Positions 21,936-32,311 of a stretch of DNA of 64,000 bases are shown here, one piece after another (position 1 is the stretch's first letter; each line of letters opens with the position of its first letter). A program made the translations under genes and the position numbers. Under the pieces are notes generated by a model that made no database searches, was not told where the DNA came from, and saw only the letters and a list, made by a program, of their open reading frames with translations. The stretch comes from Armillaria gallica (lineage: Eukaryota; Basidiomycota; Agaricomycetes; Agaricales; Physalacriaceae), in the NCBI GenBank assembly GCA_037576215.1, contig JBANDB010000011.1, positions 2,852,001 to 2,916,000 of the forward strand, in the 5' to 3' direction.

Positions 21936-24900
21936 ATGCTACACTCTATCTACGACCTCACCACGTCCTGTCGCAAAACTTCGGGCGATGTCCCTGCAAA
22001 GCTTGTTGTGCGTTATAAATCGAAATTATGGGAGGGGGGAATGGCTGATGGCTGCTACAGGGAGCTTCGACCACCGTGGTGGGGTCCAAAATGTATCTCT
22101 TTGTGAGTACAGGACTCTTTCTTGTCCGTCAGTGCTAATACGGAGTATAGGGTGGTCGACAAGTTTCAGAACGCAGGATGGTGTCCGACCTCTACGTATT
22201 TGACCTCGCGACACTGGTATGGGCGAAACTACCGTCTCATCCTGAGGATGATATTCCTCGACCGCGGTACTTTCACTCGTCTGACTCTTGTGGGTCCCCC
22301 CTGTCGTTCTTTTTTCGTGTCTGTCACTGATGGAATAATGGCTAGGGAACAACCAGTTGATTATATTCGGTGGGATGAGCAATCAGCCGGATTCTCCCAA
22401 TCCCGACGAACTCTGTGTTCTCAATGACGTCCGCTTCTTCGATATCACGACCGGTCACTGGCTTCCGTCGTCGCAGACAATCACTCCCATCAACGATTCC
22501 CTAATCCCTCGCGCGCGGTACGCGCATCTTTCTTCCGTCACCGCCGATAGGCTCTTCATAATCGGAGGCCAGGACTTTTTTAATACGTGGTTGGACGACG
22601 TTTGCGTGTATGACCTCCTTGCGAAGACCTGGGTACAGAGACGCGACTATCCACGGCATTGCGGGACTTATCGTAGTGTCGCGGTCTCGTCTAATCTGAC
22701 AGTCAGGCTTCCCCAGGAGGAAGTCAGGGCGTACAACTCTACTGCCCCTGTTGCGCGATTCCGTACGAACAGCGGGAATAACGCTACCCCTTCATTGTCT
22801 TCCGCCAACGAGGACTTCACACCACCGGAATCGCTTGTGTACCACCCGTACTCCACCACTCCCACGGCGGATCACCCAGCTGACATTTATCTATACAGCA
22901 ATTACAACGTGAGCCCTTTCCTTAATGATTCTTCATCCCAGTTTTCACTCATGGACCATATTATGAATGCAGTTTACTGACGTGAAGCGCGAATTAGAAG
23001 TTTTTTCACCTCTTCCTGATTCGAATTTTAACATTGAAGACCGGTCACCTGCGATGGGCGGAACAACGTTTCCTCCCGGTCTTAGGTTTCCCACAGGCGC
23101 GATTCTCGGCACGAATCTTATCATTGCGGGGACGTACTTGGCACATAGCTACCAGTCGTTTTCTATATGGGTCTTGGACCTCCTCACGATGCACTGGGCA
23201 CGTATTGACCCTGGCAAAGCTGTGGAGACCGGCTCTTGGTTTCGGGGGTGCCTTTCTGCGGAGAGTAACAAATTCTTCATCTTTGGGAACCGCGATGGCA
23301 ACTTGGTCGACGATTATAATCGGCGGTTGCTGAGTTGGGAGCATGTCGCGGTTGTGGATCTGGAGGCATTTGGCATTTACCAGCCGCCTCCACTGAGGAT
23401 CGACCTGGAGATGCAGGAGTTGGGTCTAAGTGCCTTGGAGGAGGGTGTCATGGCCGATTTTGAGGTTGTGTGCGAGGACGGTCGAAAGATACCTTGTTCT
23501 CGGCGCATTTTGGAAGAACGGTGGGGATGGTTTAAGGATCAGAGACGGAAGTTGTTGGAAAGTGCGTTGACGACGATGGATGGACTACCGACGAGTCCGA
23601 TGCATGTGCCGCAACCCGAGCTTCCGGGATCGGTTTCTACTGAGCCGAGGTCAGACCCGAGACTGACGCCAAGAGCCCTTCATCTTTCGGAGCCGTACCC
23701 CATCACGTTGGCATTACTGCAGTACTTCTATTCGCTGGCCTTGATCACACCTTTGCAGCAGGCCCCAGCAGTGCTAAGCCAACTGCTAGTGCTCGCAACG
23801 AACTATCAGATCACACATCTGGAGACGCTCGTCAGGCATGCTATGCATCGAGCGCTCTCAAATTCGACAAGCGTCGGCGTCTATGAGGTTGCGACGCTAT
23901 GCAATTGTAGAAGTTTGCAGATCCGGTAAGAGTTTCCATTTTTCGATCTCATCAATAATCAAGCTGTTAATCATTTATGTTCATTAGCGCTCTGAAGACA
24001 GTTATGGTAAGCATTTGGTAGATCGGCACGTCGATGTTACTTTGCTAACATGTATTATACAGTCCTACACGCAGAAGCGGCCCAAATCCAAATCCGATAA
24101 GGAGCACGGCGGAGGCGGACGACCTCCAGGCCCCGATGGGAGATCGCATGACGGACCATCCAATGGTGGCGGCCATGGTCCTGATAAGTATGCTAGACCT
24201 CGTGGGACGTCTGACGCAAAATGGAGAACTGCCGACCCTGGCCCTAGTAGTAATAATTTTAGCTCGAGTAAGCGCTTCATATAATGGATTTTTGAGTGAT
24301 TATGTGATGTGTTCTTTTTCTGTTCTAGATGTAGCGCGGCTGCACCGATCACCACCGCCTTCTGACAGTGATGTCGATTCCTCATCACCCTCAGAAGATC
24401 ATCTCGGCACGCTTCCATTATTTACCAAGCAGCGAGCGCGGCATGATCGTACAGTGAGCGTCGTGTCGATGGGTACAGACAAGGATTTGAGGGATATGGT
24501 AGATCTTTTGATGCCTACTTTGTCGGATCCTCCGAATCGGCCAACGCATCACAGAGCAACCAGCGACGATGCCAGTGATTCTGTCCTCGAGACACCACAT
24601 TTGCCGATGCAGCTGCATCATCCCCAGGAGGCTGATCCGAGCGAAGAAGAAGAAGACGATATGTTCTTCTCCCGCCCCCAACAACATCGCGCCCCGCCAT
24701 CGTCTGATTCGGAGTACGAAGTGGTTTCAGCGAATGACCGGGTGGAGAGGGTATACTCGCCGCCTACGCCCGGCGGGTACTATACACCTTATCACCTTCC
24801 CAGCGAGCGACCGCGGCCGATCTATACGAGTGCCATGAGCGATTATAGCAGCGATACACCGTCGCTGACGTCGCGAAGCTCAAGTTTGAGCTTGTCATCG

Positions 24901-25455
24901 AAGCACTTGTCACCCCGCACGCCAAGTTTGACAGAATTCCCAGCGCATTCGCTACCGCTTATCGAGGAGAGACAAATGGAGGACAGTGATTCGATGATGT
25001 CGTCGCGGGCTCAACGCGCCTCCGATGCGTACGCCAGCGAGAGAAGTAGTGAGCAGACAATGAGGTCATGGCCGAAGCAGAAATCCAACGTCGAATGGTT
25101 GCAGAGGACGCAGTCTACGGACTCGAACGTTGGGACGATATTGCCCATACCGGAATCGCCACCGTCGACGAGGAAGGGGCTGGGGAGGTTACTGGGGAAG
25201 AAGGAGGGGAAGGATCCTATGAAAGAGTACGATGCGAAAATTAGTGCCGGAAATAAAGCTGCCAAGGCGGAGGAGAAGAAGCGCAAGGCAGAAGAGAAGA
25301 GGCTGAGAACCGAGAGGCTGGCAGCCGAATTGAGAGCAAGGACGCAGCAAAGAAAACAAGCGGCACTGGAAAGTGCTTCCTTGACTTCGTCGGAGAGAAG
25401 AGCAAGAGGTCCGGCAAGTATGTTTGGGGGTATGTCAGCGGATCTGGTGATGTAG
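21936..25455 (+). CDS. Kelch-repeat and BTB protein, possibly related to Ras activator Ral2
   Basis: Eight exons (21936-22007, 22061-22102, 22151-22289, 22346-22908, 22973-23925, 23988-24006, 24063-24267, 24329-25455) give 1039 aa in frame. Residues 1-300 form kelch blades: LVGASTTVVGSKMYLFGGR, DLYVFDLATLVWAKLP, NNQLIIFGGM, ADRLFIIGGQDFF, DDVCVYDLLAKTWVQR, then GTNLIIAGTYL and SIWVLDLLTMHWARIDP. A BTB-type segment follows (MADFEVVCEDGRKIPCSRRIL, then LQYFYSLALITPLQQ and LEGLVRHA-like helices), broken by a low-complexity insert. The last 400 residues are Ser/Pro/Glu-rich and disordered, with a basic coiled coil (AEEKKRKAEEKRLRTERLA) near the end. The layout recalls S. pombe Ral2, which acts with Ras1 in cell shape and mating; that role is inference. 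The start is not secure: an in-frame TAG lies just upstream, so ATG 21936 is used, but an earlier exon may exist. Confidence 0.82.
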
Positions 25456-25717
25456 AGTTTGATCTGTGAGGTGGGCAGTTAGTGGTTTCTTATTCATTCT
25501 TTATCGTTCTGGTCTTTTTTACTCCAATGCTTTGGTTTTATATTATTTGTTAACCCGTTTTCATCGTTTGTACCTTGCTTGTACCATGATATCCACTGTC
25601 GTTCATATGTCTAGCTCTTTGTTGTACTGATCATGTATTTACTATACTCCTGCTTCTCGCGGGGGCGTATTGGTTTGGAAATCACGGGAATATATATTTT
25701 TCCTCGTAGAAGACTGA

Positions 25718-26230
25718 TCATGACGATGGTGGCGGTTTGGCGAAAGGTGAATTTTCAGCCGACTTGATTAGCTTCTCTTCTTCGGGAGTTAGCGTGAAAA
25801 AGGACTCTTTCTGTTTCAAGAGCCATCGGCGAGGCTGTGAGGAAGTATCAGCCTCGCGGTGTCGTGTCACACAACAGACTACGTACTGGCTGGAACACAT
25901 ATTCTCGATCGCCAAAATCATAAATGAAGATACCGTAGAGGGCTATAGCTGCAGTCCAGGTTAGTGAAGAACAATGCATAGACTGTGGTCTGTCATACCA
26001 GGGACGACAAGGTAAGTGAGGAGCTTCGTCCCGGTGTAGATCCACGGTGGGCGGAAGTCCGCCAGTTCAAGCTCGTAAAGCATATCTTTTTCTGTTTTCT
26101 CTATTTTGGGCTTTGGTTTTGTCGGATCAGACTGCTTGTTGTGTCGTACATGGCTGGAGCATATTGCCCGCCGCTGAAGGGTACGAGACACCGAAAAAAG
26201 AGCAACGGAGCGTTTGTACATCGCAAGCAT
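25718..26230 (-). CDS. Small single-pass membrane protein, probably mitochondrial
   Basis: Three exons (25999-26230, 25887-25948, 25718-25834) give 136 aa. The N-terminus MLAMYKRSVALFSVSRTLQRRA is Arg-rich, amphipathic and free of acidic residues, a likely mitochondrial presequence. A Lys/Pro-rich segment and LADFRPPWIYTGTK precede one membrane segment (LLTYLVVPAIALYGIFIYDF), then GDREYVFQPPRRWLLKQKESFFTLTPEEEKLI and a Pro/Ser tail. The layout suggests an inner-membrane protein of the respiratory chain or its assembly. I do not recognise the family and claim no function. It is convergent with the kelch gene and divergent from the gene at 26531, with 300 bases between the starts. All three splice junctions keep frame with canonical sites. 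Confidence 0.75.
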
Positions 26231-26530
26231 GTTGAAAAGGATGATTGCGGAGTTGGAATATTTTCCAGACGCGTATGTGGCGTCGCTACCACCAGAATTC
26301 TTTGGAAAGTCGGTGATTGGTTACGGTTTCTTTTCCCTCGCAGAGTCACCTGGGACTTTTCGCCTGATTTTATGCCGTGGAGAGTTTGAATGCACATGTC
26401 TGTGTGATAACAATTTCAATTTGATCGCCGTATTTGGCCATGTTTGTACTCTCATCGACGGTCACGTCAGCACAATGACTGCTGTTGCAGTTCGAACTTG
26501 AACTTCTACAAGCGACACCGGTTCTTCCAC
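26231..26530. promoter_or_regulatory. Divergent intergenic region between the mitochondrial-type and coiled-coil genes
   Basis: Three hundred bases separate the two start codons, so both promoters must lie here or overlap. No clear TATA or other defined element was identified. A plus-strand open frame crosses it but does not join the downstream exons. Confidence 0.5.
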
Positions 26531-27848
26531 ATGGCATCCGTTGCCGTCATCGCAGATTCAATATCTACACTATCCAAGTCTATAAACCAAGTCGTACGCT
26601 TCCAAACCGCCTTTCCTGTGATATCTCACGACAAACATTCCTTCAGTTCTCAGAGGTCGAAAAATCAGCCAGCGACAAGCTAGAGCGCGCACAAAATGCT
26701 GCTCAAGATGCAAGAAACGAAAGGGATGATGCAGTGAAAGCTCTCCATGCAGCGGAACTTGAGATCCAAGAGTGGAAACAAAAAGTCAGGACACTGCAAT
26801 CTTTGGTGTGCCACCGCTAACCTCTCATTTAGGTTAAGCAGGCAGAGATGACTGTGCGTCGGTCCGTGATGCTGCTGAAACTGTTCTCATTTTGTCTTTC
26901 CCAGATAACTCATCAAACTGAGACGATAGGCCAGCTACGACGCGAGGCCGCCCAATGGAAAGATCAGTCGCGAAACTGGCAAGAGCATTTTCTTCGCGTC
27001 GAACAAGAGCGATGTACTTTGTCCTCGCGGCTTGATGAGCTAGTGGCAGAACGATTGTTGGTATGGTGCTCTTTGCATGTTGGTAGACGACTATTCATCA
27101 AGTTCGCCCCATCAGCCTGTTCATGCAGCGCCTTTAACGCCCATCTCTCGCTATGCCGACCACTCAGGCTCTTCAGATGAGTCATCAAGTCCTGCTCCGG
27201 CGAAGAAGAACACCTTGTTGCCCCTCAGTCCTCCCGACGGCGACCCTCCGACTCCGCGAACTGCGGTCACGAAAGCACGAAAACAGCCCCCGGCGCACGC
27301 GAAATCTACTATAAAGTCAAAGCCTCCGATTACTGTCTTGAAAGCATCTACAACTCCAAACCCCTTTGCAGAACCATCAACATCTAAACGAACTGGTGCA
27401 CGTACCCCCGTAAGAACGGAAACCCAGCAGCCTCGCACGAAAGTGATAAGACGAGTGAGAGCCGTCTTTCATGTCAAGCAAGAGGATGACTCGGGTGAGG
27501 ATGACCAGGAGGAGGAGGAGGAAGACGATGAATTATCCGAACAAGACACGTCTTATGGACCTCCCCGGCGCCTGTCCTTGCGAACTGTCAAGGATAATGA
27601 CAGCGATCTCTTTGGCGGAGACGAAGATGATGACGAGGAAGACGAGCTGATGATTGGACCTGATGTAAGCTGCCATTCTCTTTTCTGTCACATAGACTTA
27701 CGGATCGTACCAGGATAATGACGATCTAGACAATCTGCCGTCCCATAAACGACCACCCCCAACACCTGCTCCACCTACATCTCCTGCCAAGAAACGCCGC
27801 GTTTCGACTACAACCGCTCGACCTAGGGCGACGGGAAAAAAGTCATAA
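26531..27848 (+). CDS. Coiled-coil protein with acidic, probably nuclear, C-terminal half
   Basis: Six exons (26531-26593, 26656-26784, 26833-26853, 26905-27060, 27116-27664, 27714-27848) give 350 aa. Residues 1-120 are helical with heptad-like spacing: MASVAVIADSISTLSKSINQ, EKSASDKLERAQNAAQDARN, then TETIGQLRREAAQWKDQSRN and LSSRLDELVAERLL. The rest is disordered: Pro/Ser/Thr-rich, a basic stretch with KARKQPPAHAK, an acidic run of Glu and Asp (about 265-280), a second acidic patch (FGGDEDDDEEDEL) and a C-terminal basic signal SPAKKRRVS that looks like a nuclear localisation signal. I do not recognise a family. Chromatin or nuclear scaffolding roles would fit the composition but are not shown. 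Short exon 3 (21 bases) adds half a heptad set. Confidence 0.75.
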
Positions 27849-27998
27849 AGCGGGCCATCACTCTGTATGTATATTACTTATCATTATTGCAAGGGACATA
27901 CAATAGGCCATGTAGCATCTGTAAATTATCATCGTTTCTCGGCTGCTGTGGTGGTGCACGAATAATACATTCTGCTAAATATGGATGACGGTATAATT

Positions 27999-29760
27999 TT
28001 ACATGAGCTTTCCGCCTCCATAGCCTACGCCGTTTCCATTAGCATGATTCACACCCGACTTTTTCAAGGCGCGGGTGGTCGCAAAGAGCACACTGTCAAG
28101 GATGGAGGCTACTGTAAGCACTCCTCCCACGATAGCACATGTTCTGGAAATCTCGATCAATGCCAAGGACAAGCGCGACGATGAAGGCACGTACGATGTG
28201 AGGAAGTGTGCAAATGATTGCCGAGTATCAGAATGCACAACCAGTATTGGCGAGATCTCGAAGTTGAAGAAAGCACCTAAGGGGGTAATGACGTGTCGTT
28301 GACTCACTGCGCTCATTAAGTGGTCGTTAATACTCACCAGGTACACCGGTAACGCCATGTTGCACATGCACTCCCTGCGGGGTGCCGGTCTGTCCACCAT
28401 CTGTGAGGTCACGTTCGAAATGCGTGGCACTGTACTGAAGTGTGTTTATCTGCCATTATTGAAACCCGTTAGACGTAAAGATGGCGGTGGGATGAATCCG
28501 ACAAACTATTTTCCCGTCCAGAGTTCTAAACTGTGTCGAGACAACTTTGAGGAAGTATTGGAACATGTATTGAGCTTTGTTCGTCTATCCATGACCATGA
28601 GGCAATAAGTCCAAAAGGTTGCATGATAAACATACCCGTCCAGCCGCACCGTCCAGCGGGTTTTGTCCAAGTCCTAATCTCTTTTTCATTTCCCGTCCGG
28701 ACGCAGCCTTGAATATGTCGTATTCATCGTCGCCTATACGCTGCATTAGCATACATTCACCCAGAGGTTCGCTTCACATACCTTCGAAGGAGAATTGATG
28801 GATCGTATGAGAGAAATCATGCCGATTGCCATCATCCTTCAAGTAAGGAACTAGGTCGTAGACGTTGCGCCCACTGGTCTGGAATGACCTTCCCGGCGAA
28901 AGATGGATGTTGCCAATAACCTTGTTAACACGAATGCGCCCAGAAACATTGCACCCTTCATCGGCTTGGTCACGCAACTTGTCGGCCCAGCCTTCGGATT
29001 TACACTAATGTTATGTGGGTCAGCACGCTTAGCTCCGACCACCGACGACAACTTTACCTGCTCAATGGCGTCGGGATTCGTGAAACTCCAGCCCCGGTTA
29101 ACGTAGGCCGTCCGGACTTCCTCGCAGGTATTGCAGCACCCACTTGCGGGCTCAAGACCGCCGTAGCAGGATCCACAGTAATCGCCGGACGTCTGTTCGT
29201 TCATCTTGTCGAGGTCGTTTCTCAGCTCGGCGCTGAAGGAGTTGGGTATGGGCTTTTCCTTCTTGTCGAGCCGTGTCTTGAGGATATTGTGCGAGAGGTC
29301 GCGTTGCGTCTCTCCGCTAATATCCATCACATCCACGCTGAGCACTGCATGTGGAGTGAACAGCTGCAACCAAGTAGCACTGGATAGTACACGTACGATA
29401 GCAAGGTACTCTTGGGAAGGTAACATTCATGTTCACGGTAAGTTTCTCTCCTCTGCTCTTATCCACGACAATTGACGTGTCGGTGTAAACTCTCCGATAA
29501 TCAATGAATTCCATGGTTGAGAAGGCCAGAATGATTGCAGCAGAAAGGATTGTTACTAGAGTTCGCCCGTATTATATACGTGAATTCACGACTTGAAGTA
29601 TACCAAAGACTCACAAAAAGCTCCAGTGCGTGTCTTGACCTTCACATCGTCCGTTGTCTGCAAAGTCGGTAAGCATACATCCAAGAGAAGACGCGACCGT
29701 AGGCGACACCTTGCCGAAAGCATCAATGCCCTTGAGGGCGCCAAACAGCCCTTTCGCCAT
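27999..29760 (-). CDS. ERV46: ERV46/ERGIC3-type COPII cargo receptor
   Basis: Membrane protein of ER-Golgi vesicles that works with Erv41 in retrieval and forward sorting. Starts MAKGLFGALKGIDAFGKTTDDVKVKTRTGAF, which is the ERGIC N-terminal domain, followed by the first membrane segment (TILSAAIILAFSTMEFIDYRR), then VDKSRGEKLTVNMNVTFPRVPCY and VDVMDISGETQRDLSHNI. A Cys-rich luminal loop (CGSCYGG, CCNTCEEV) and GNIHLSPGRSFQ, FSHTIHQFSFEG follow. Near the end are YSATHFERDLTDG, GVPGAFFNFEISPILV, the second membrane segment (CAIVGGVLTVASILDSVLF) and a tail ending GGGKLM. At least eight exons on the minus strand with short GT-AG introns. Both membrane segments and the full luminal domain are present, so the gene looks complete. 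The terminal residues differ from the usual di-lysine or aromatic export signals. Confidence 0.92.
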
Positions 29761-30111
29761 TACGACCAATACCGATACAGGATGGAGACCGAGAAATAAG
29801 AAAAGAGGGCAGAGGAATATGAATTCAAGGTGAAATTGAGGCGTGCGTCAAGCAAGACTCGAGTCTCGTGATCATCGACGTGTCACTTGCTTGCCATCAT
29901 CCGTGTACCGGACGCTTTTTGGTACCAGATGGCCCGCAATTTACCCAAGGAATGGGCGAGATTGCGGTACTGTCGCTGAATATATCTAGTTCAGCAGCAG
30001 CTGCCTAGTCTCTACATTATCTTGAGTTCAAACCAGGACGCGTCGCTATTTACAGCCAATCTTCTTGAAGCGAATAATATCCATTTTATCTGTCATTTCA
30101 TACGACTGTTT

Positions 30112-30512
30112 CCTCCCACGTCATACTCGTTGCTGATCGCTGAGAGTAATCGAAGACCATGATGATATCGGGAGCATGAGCTTGAATGAATGCGCTATAA
30201 AGGAGAAAATATATTCCGATGTTAAGCGAGTCAAGTTATTGCGGCGTAGCAATGCGATCTACACCTTGCTTGACCCTGTCCCCACAGGTCCGCCAAACTG
30301 ACATTCACACCTCTGGTAGATTCAAGTGCAGCGCTGGAGCATCTGACGCCGATTCCGGTGGAGGTTCATGTACAGATGCTGGGAATGACTCGGCAGCGGA
30401 TTTTATCATTTCCAGATACCTGTCGGTCCAGTTCAATTTCAGATGATATAAGTAGAAAGATGGCCACGTACGTCGACGTCGCCGTAGCTCAACATATACG
30501 GTAACGTACTAT
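30112..30512 (-). repeat. Inverted, rearranged copy of the VPS45 3' end
   Basis: Read on the minus strand, this stretch matches 34438-34963, which covers the last VPS45 exon and its 3' flank. Shared blocks include the [21 protein letters not shown] part, the stop region and the downstream ATATATTTTCTCCTTTATAG segment. About 70 bases inside the last exon are missing and the frame is broken, so it codes for nothing. A 35-base piece from 34928-34963 is joined directly to the coding fragment at 30480-30512, so the copy is also rearranged. It lies directly behind the VPS36 stop codon and so probably forms the VPS36 3' untranslated region and terminator, in the same sense as in VPS45. Confidence 0.85.
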
Positions 30513-30515
30513 TGT

Positions 30516-32100
30516 TTACTCCTGCCCGTCATAATTATAACTATCAAATTCTGTCCAGGGCCACCATCTAATGACTCCAACAGCACTTCCACGACCATTA
30601 AGAGCAGAAGCCTCATCATCTCTACAGACCTGCCCGTCTGCTTCGACTGCACCAATCATTCCTTCTGCCAAACCAACCGTGATTTCTTCTTCTTGCGCAA
30701 TCTCCGCAGACGTCTGGGGTCCATTTAAAGAGAGGAACCCAACCAGACGCGCTGAAAACGATGCGTGAGAATAGGGGGGTGTATGAAGGACGGTCAGGCC
30801 CGAGTGGAGCTGGCGAGTCTGAATGGTAGGCGTGGTATACACAGGAAGATGGGGCAAAACCTGCAGGAATGTCGCCGGGGGTATCAGCGCGACGCCTCGA
30901 GCACGATTCCATCCACCCCAAACTTCGTCTAGAGCAATGATGCCCCGATCCTTCATAATCGTTTGTAGCACCCCTGCAAGTTCTTTCGCCAGCTGATTGA
31001 TCCATTCTCGTTCATCCCGCATCATGTCAAGCGTGACTGGAGCATTGTCCATCTGCAATCCTAACTGCGAGAGTGATGACCTGATAAAAGTGGCTTCTTC
31101 TGGTTCAGAAGTGGGATTAGCTGCTGTCGACGTGGTCAGCCGTTCGTTCAGGTCGGCGGCGAGTCGGACCATGTCCTTGGCTTTCAACATCAATGCTTCG
31201 AGGTCTTGAAGCGCATCTTTCATGTTTGTCTCTTGCCCTTGATTCGAGGTTGCCACTGATTGAAGAATGCCATCTATAATGAACACTAAATTGGTCATGC
31301 GACACTACATTGCAACGTCCACGTACTGATTCCTGAACCAGACGGTAATGGGTCATCAACAGTGAGCTAAGAAGTAAACATTAGACAAGTCCATGAATGG
31401 AATGGAGTAAACGTACCCATGCCTTTGTCTTCAAGCATGACTTGAGATTAGAGTAGAATGCCTTATCGCCGCCTTTGCGGAAACTTAGCTTTATCAGAGA
31501 GATTTCGGGTGCCAAGGGAACAGGAAGCTCAGCCGTGCATATCTCGCACGTCGTGTTAGAAGAGCTGTTCAGGTATGTGCAAGCAGGACATGCAACAGCG
31601 TCTGACGCTGCCGGAGCCGGCGTAGGTGGCGTAGATGATGATTCGCGTCGCACACCGCATAGAGTGCAGACACGAGAGGCAGCCGGACTCGTTCCAGGAG
31701 GATTGCGATTGCCGCAGACATGGCACTCCCAGACTTCGGGTTCAGGCGCGCCGGGCAGTGTCTGGGAGGCGAGATGGAGGGTCACTTTGGACGACGAGGT
31801 GAACAGGCCGGCATAGTACTCCGTTTGCACGACGTATGAGAGATCCAAAGCAAAGGAATTATGGCGAGTATCTGTAAAGAATAAACGGTGCGACGAGACG
31901 TGAACAGTTCCAGACTGGTGATTCGGTGATTTCTGCTGTCTTGTAGATAGTCAGAGGAGATATTACTATCAGAGAGGGATAACGTACCCATCGTATATGC
32001 CTACACCGTTCTGTGAAGAGAAGAAGCGTTCATCAGTGTAGAGCAAAGCAGGAATGGGAATGGTGGAATCGATGGATTTCGTGTATCGCTTGAGGGCCAT
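30516..32100 (-). CDS. VPS36: ESCRT-II subunit Vps36 (GLUE domain, NZF fingers, EAP30 domain)
   Basis: Part of the ESCRT-II complex that sorts ubiquitinated membrane proteins into multivesicular bodies. Minus-strand exons start at MALKRYTKSIDSTIPIPALL (31988-32100), continue at 31939 with QQKSPNHQSGTVHVSSHRLFFTD and LDLSYVVQTEYYAGLF, giving the GLUE domain. Inserted in it are two RanBP2-type zinc fingers: WECHVCGNRNPPGTSP...CTLCG and CPACTYLNSSSNTTCEIC. GLUE resumes with LIKLSFRKGGDKAFY. After VDDPLPSGSGI the EAP30/winged-helix part runs to the end (DLEALMLKAKDMVRLAADLN, MDNAPVTLD, ARGVALIPPATFL, EITVGLAEGMIGAVEADGQVCRDD). The arrangement matches yeast Vps36, which also carries NZF fingers. 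It diverges from VPS45 with 211 bases between starts. Its stop is followed at once by a copy of the VPS45 3' end. Confidence 0.93.
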
Positions 32101-32311
32101 GTCATGAAAGCATTATAATAATCTGACATCAGCTAGTAGATTTGAAGAAATGGCAAACAAACTCACCTACCAGTCTACTGGGTTATCGTCGTTGGGAGAA
32201 AAAGTATGGCTGTCACATCTTGGTCACTTCCTTCCATCATTATAATTTCTTCCCTTGGATGGTCCTTCTAAAGCCCTTCTAACGGACTATAATTCGCTCT
32301 TGTCTACAGCC
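32101..32311. promoter_or_regulatory. Bidirectional promoter region of VPS36 and VPS45
   Basis: Only 211 bases separate the two start codons. Both genes act in endosome/vacuole sorting, so a shared promoter would give joint expression; that is inference. A CT-rich stretch lies before VPS45. No TATA element is evident. Confidence 0.6.

Noticed and set aside
30219..30446. Plus-strand 75-codon frame
   Set aside because: It is the antisense of the copied VPS45 3' end; the same antisense frame occurs over VPS45 itself.
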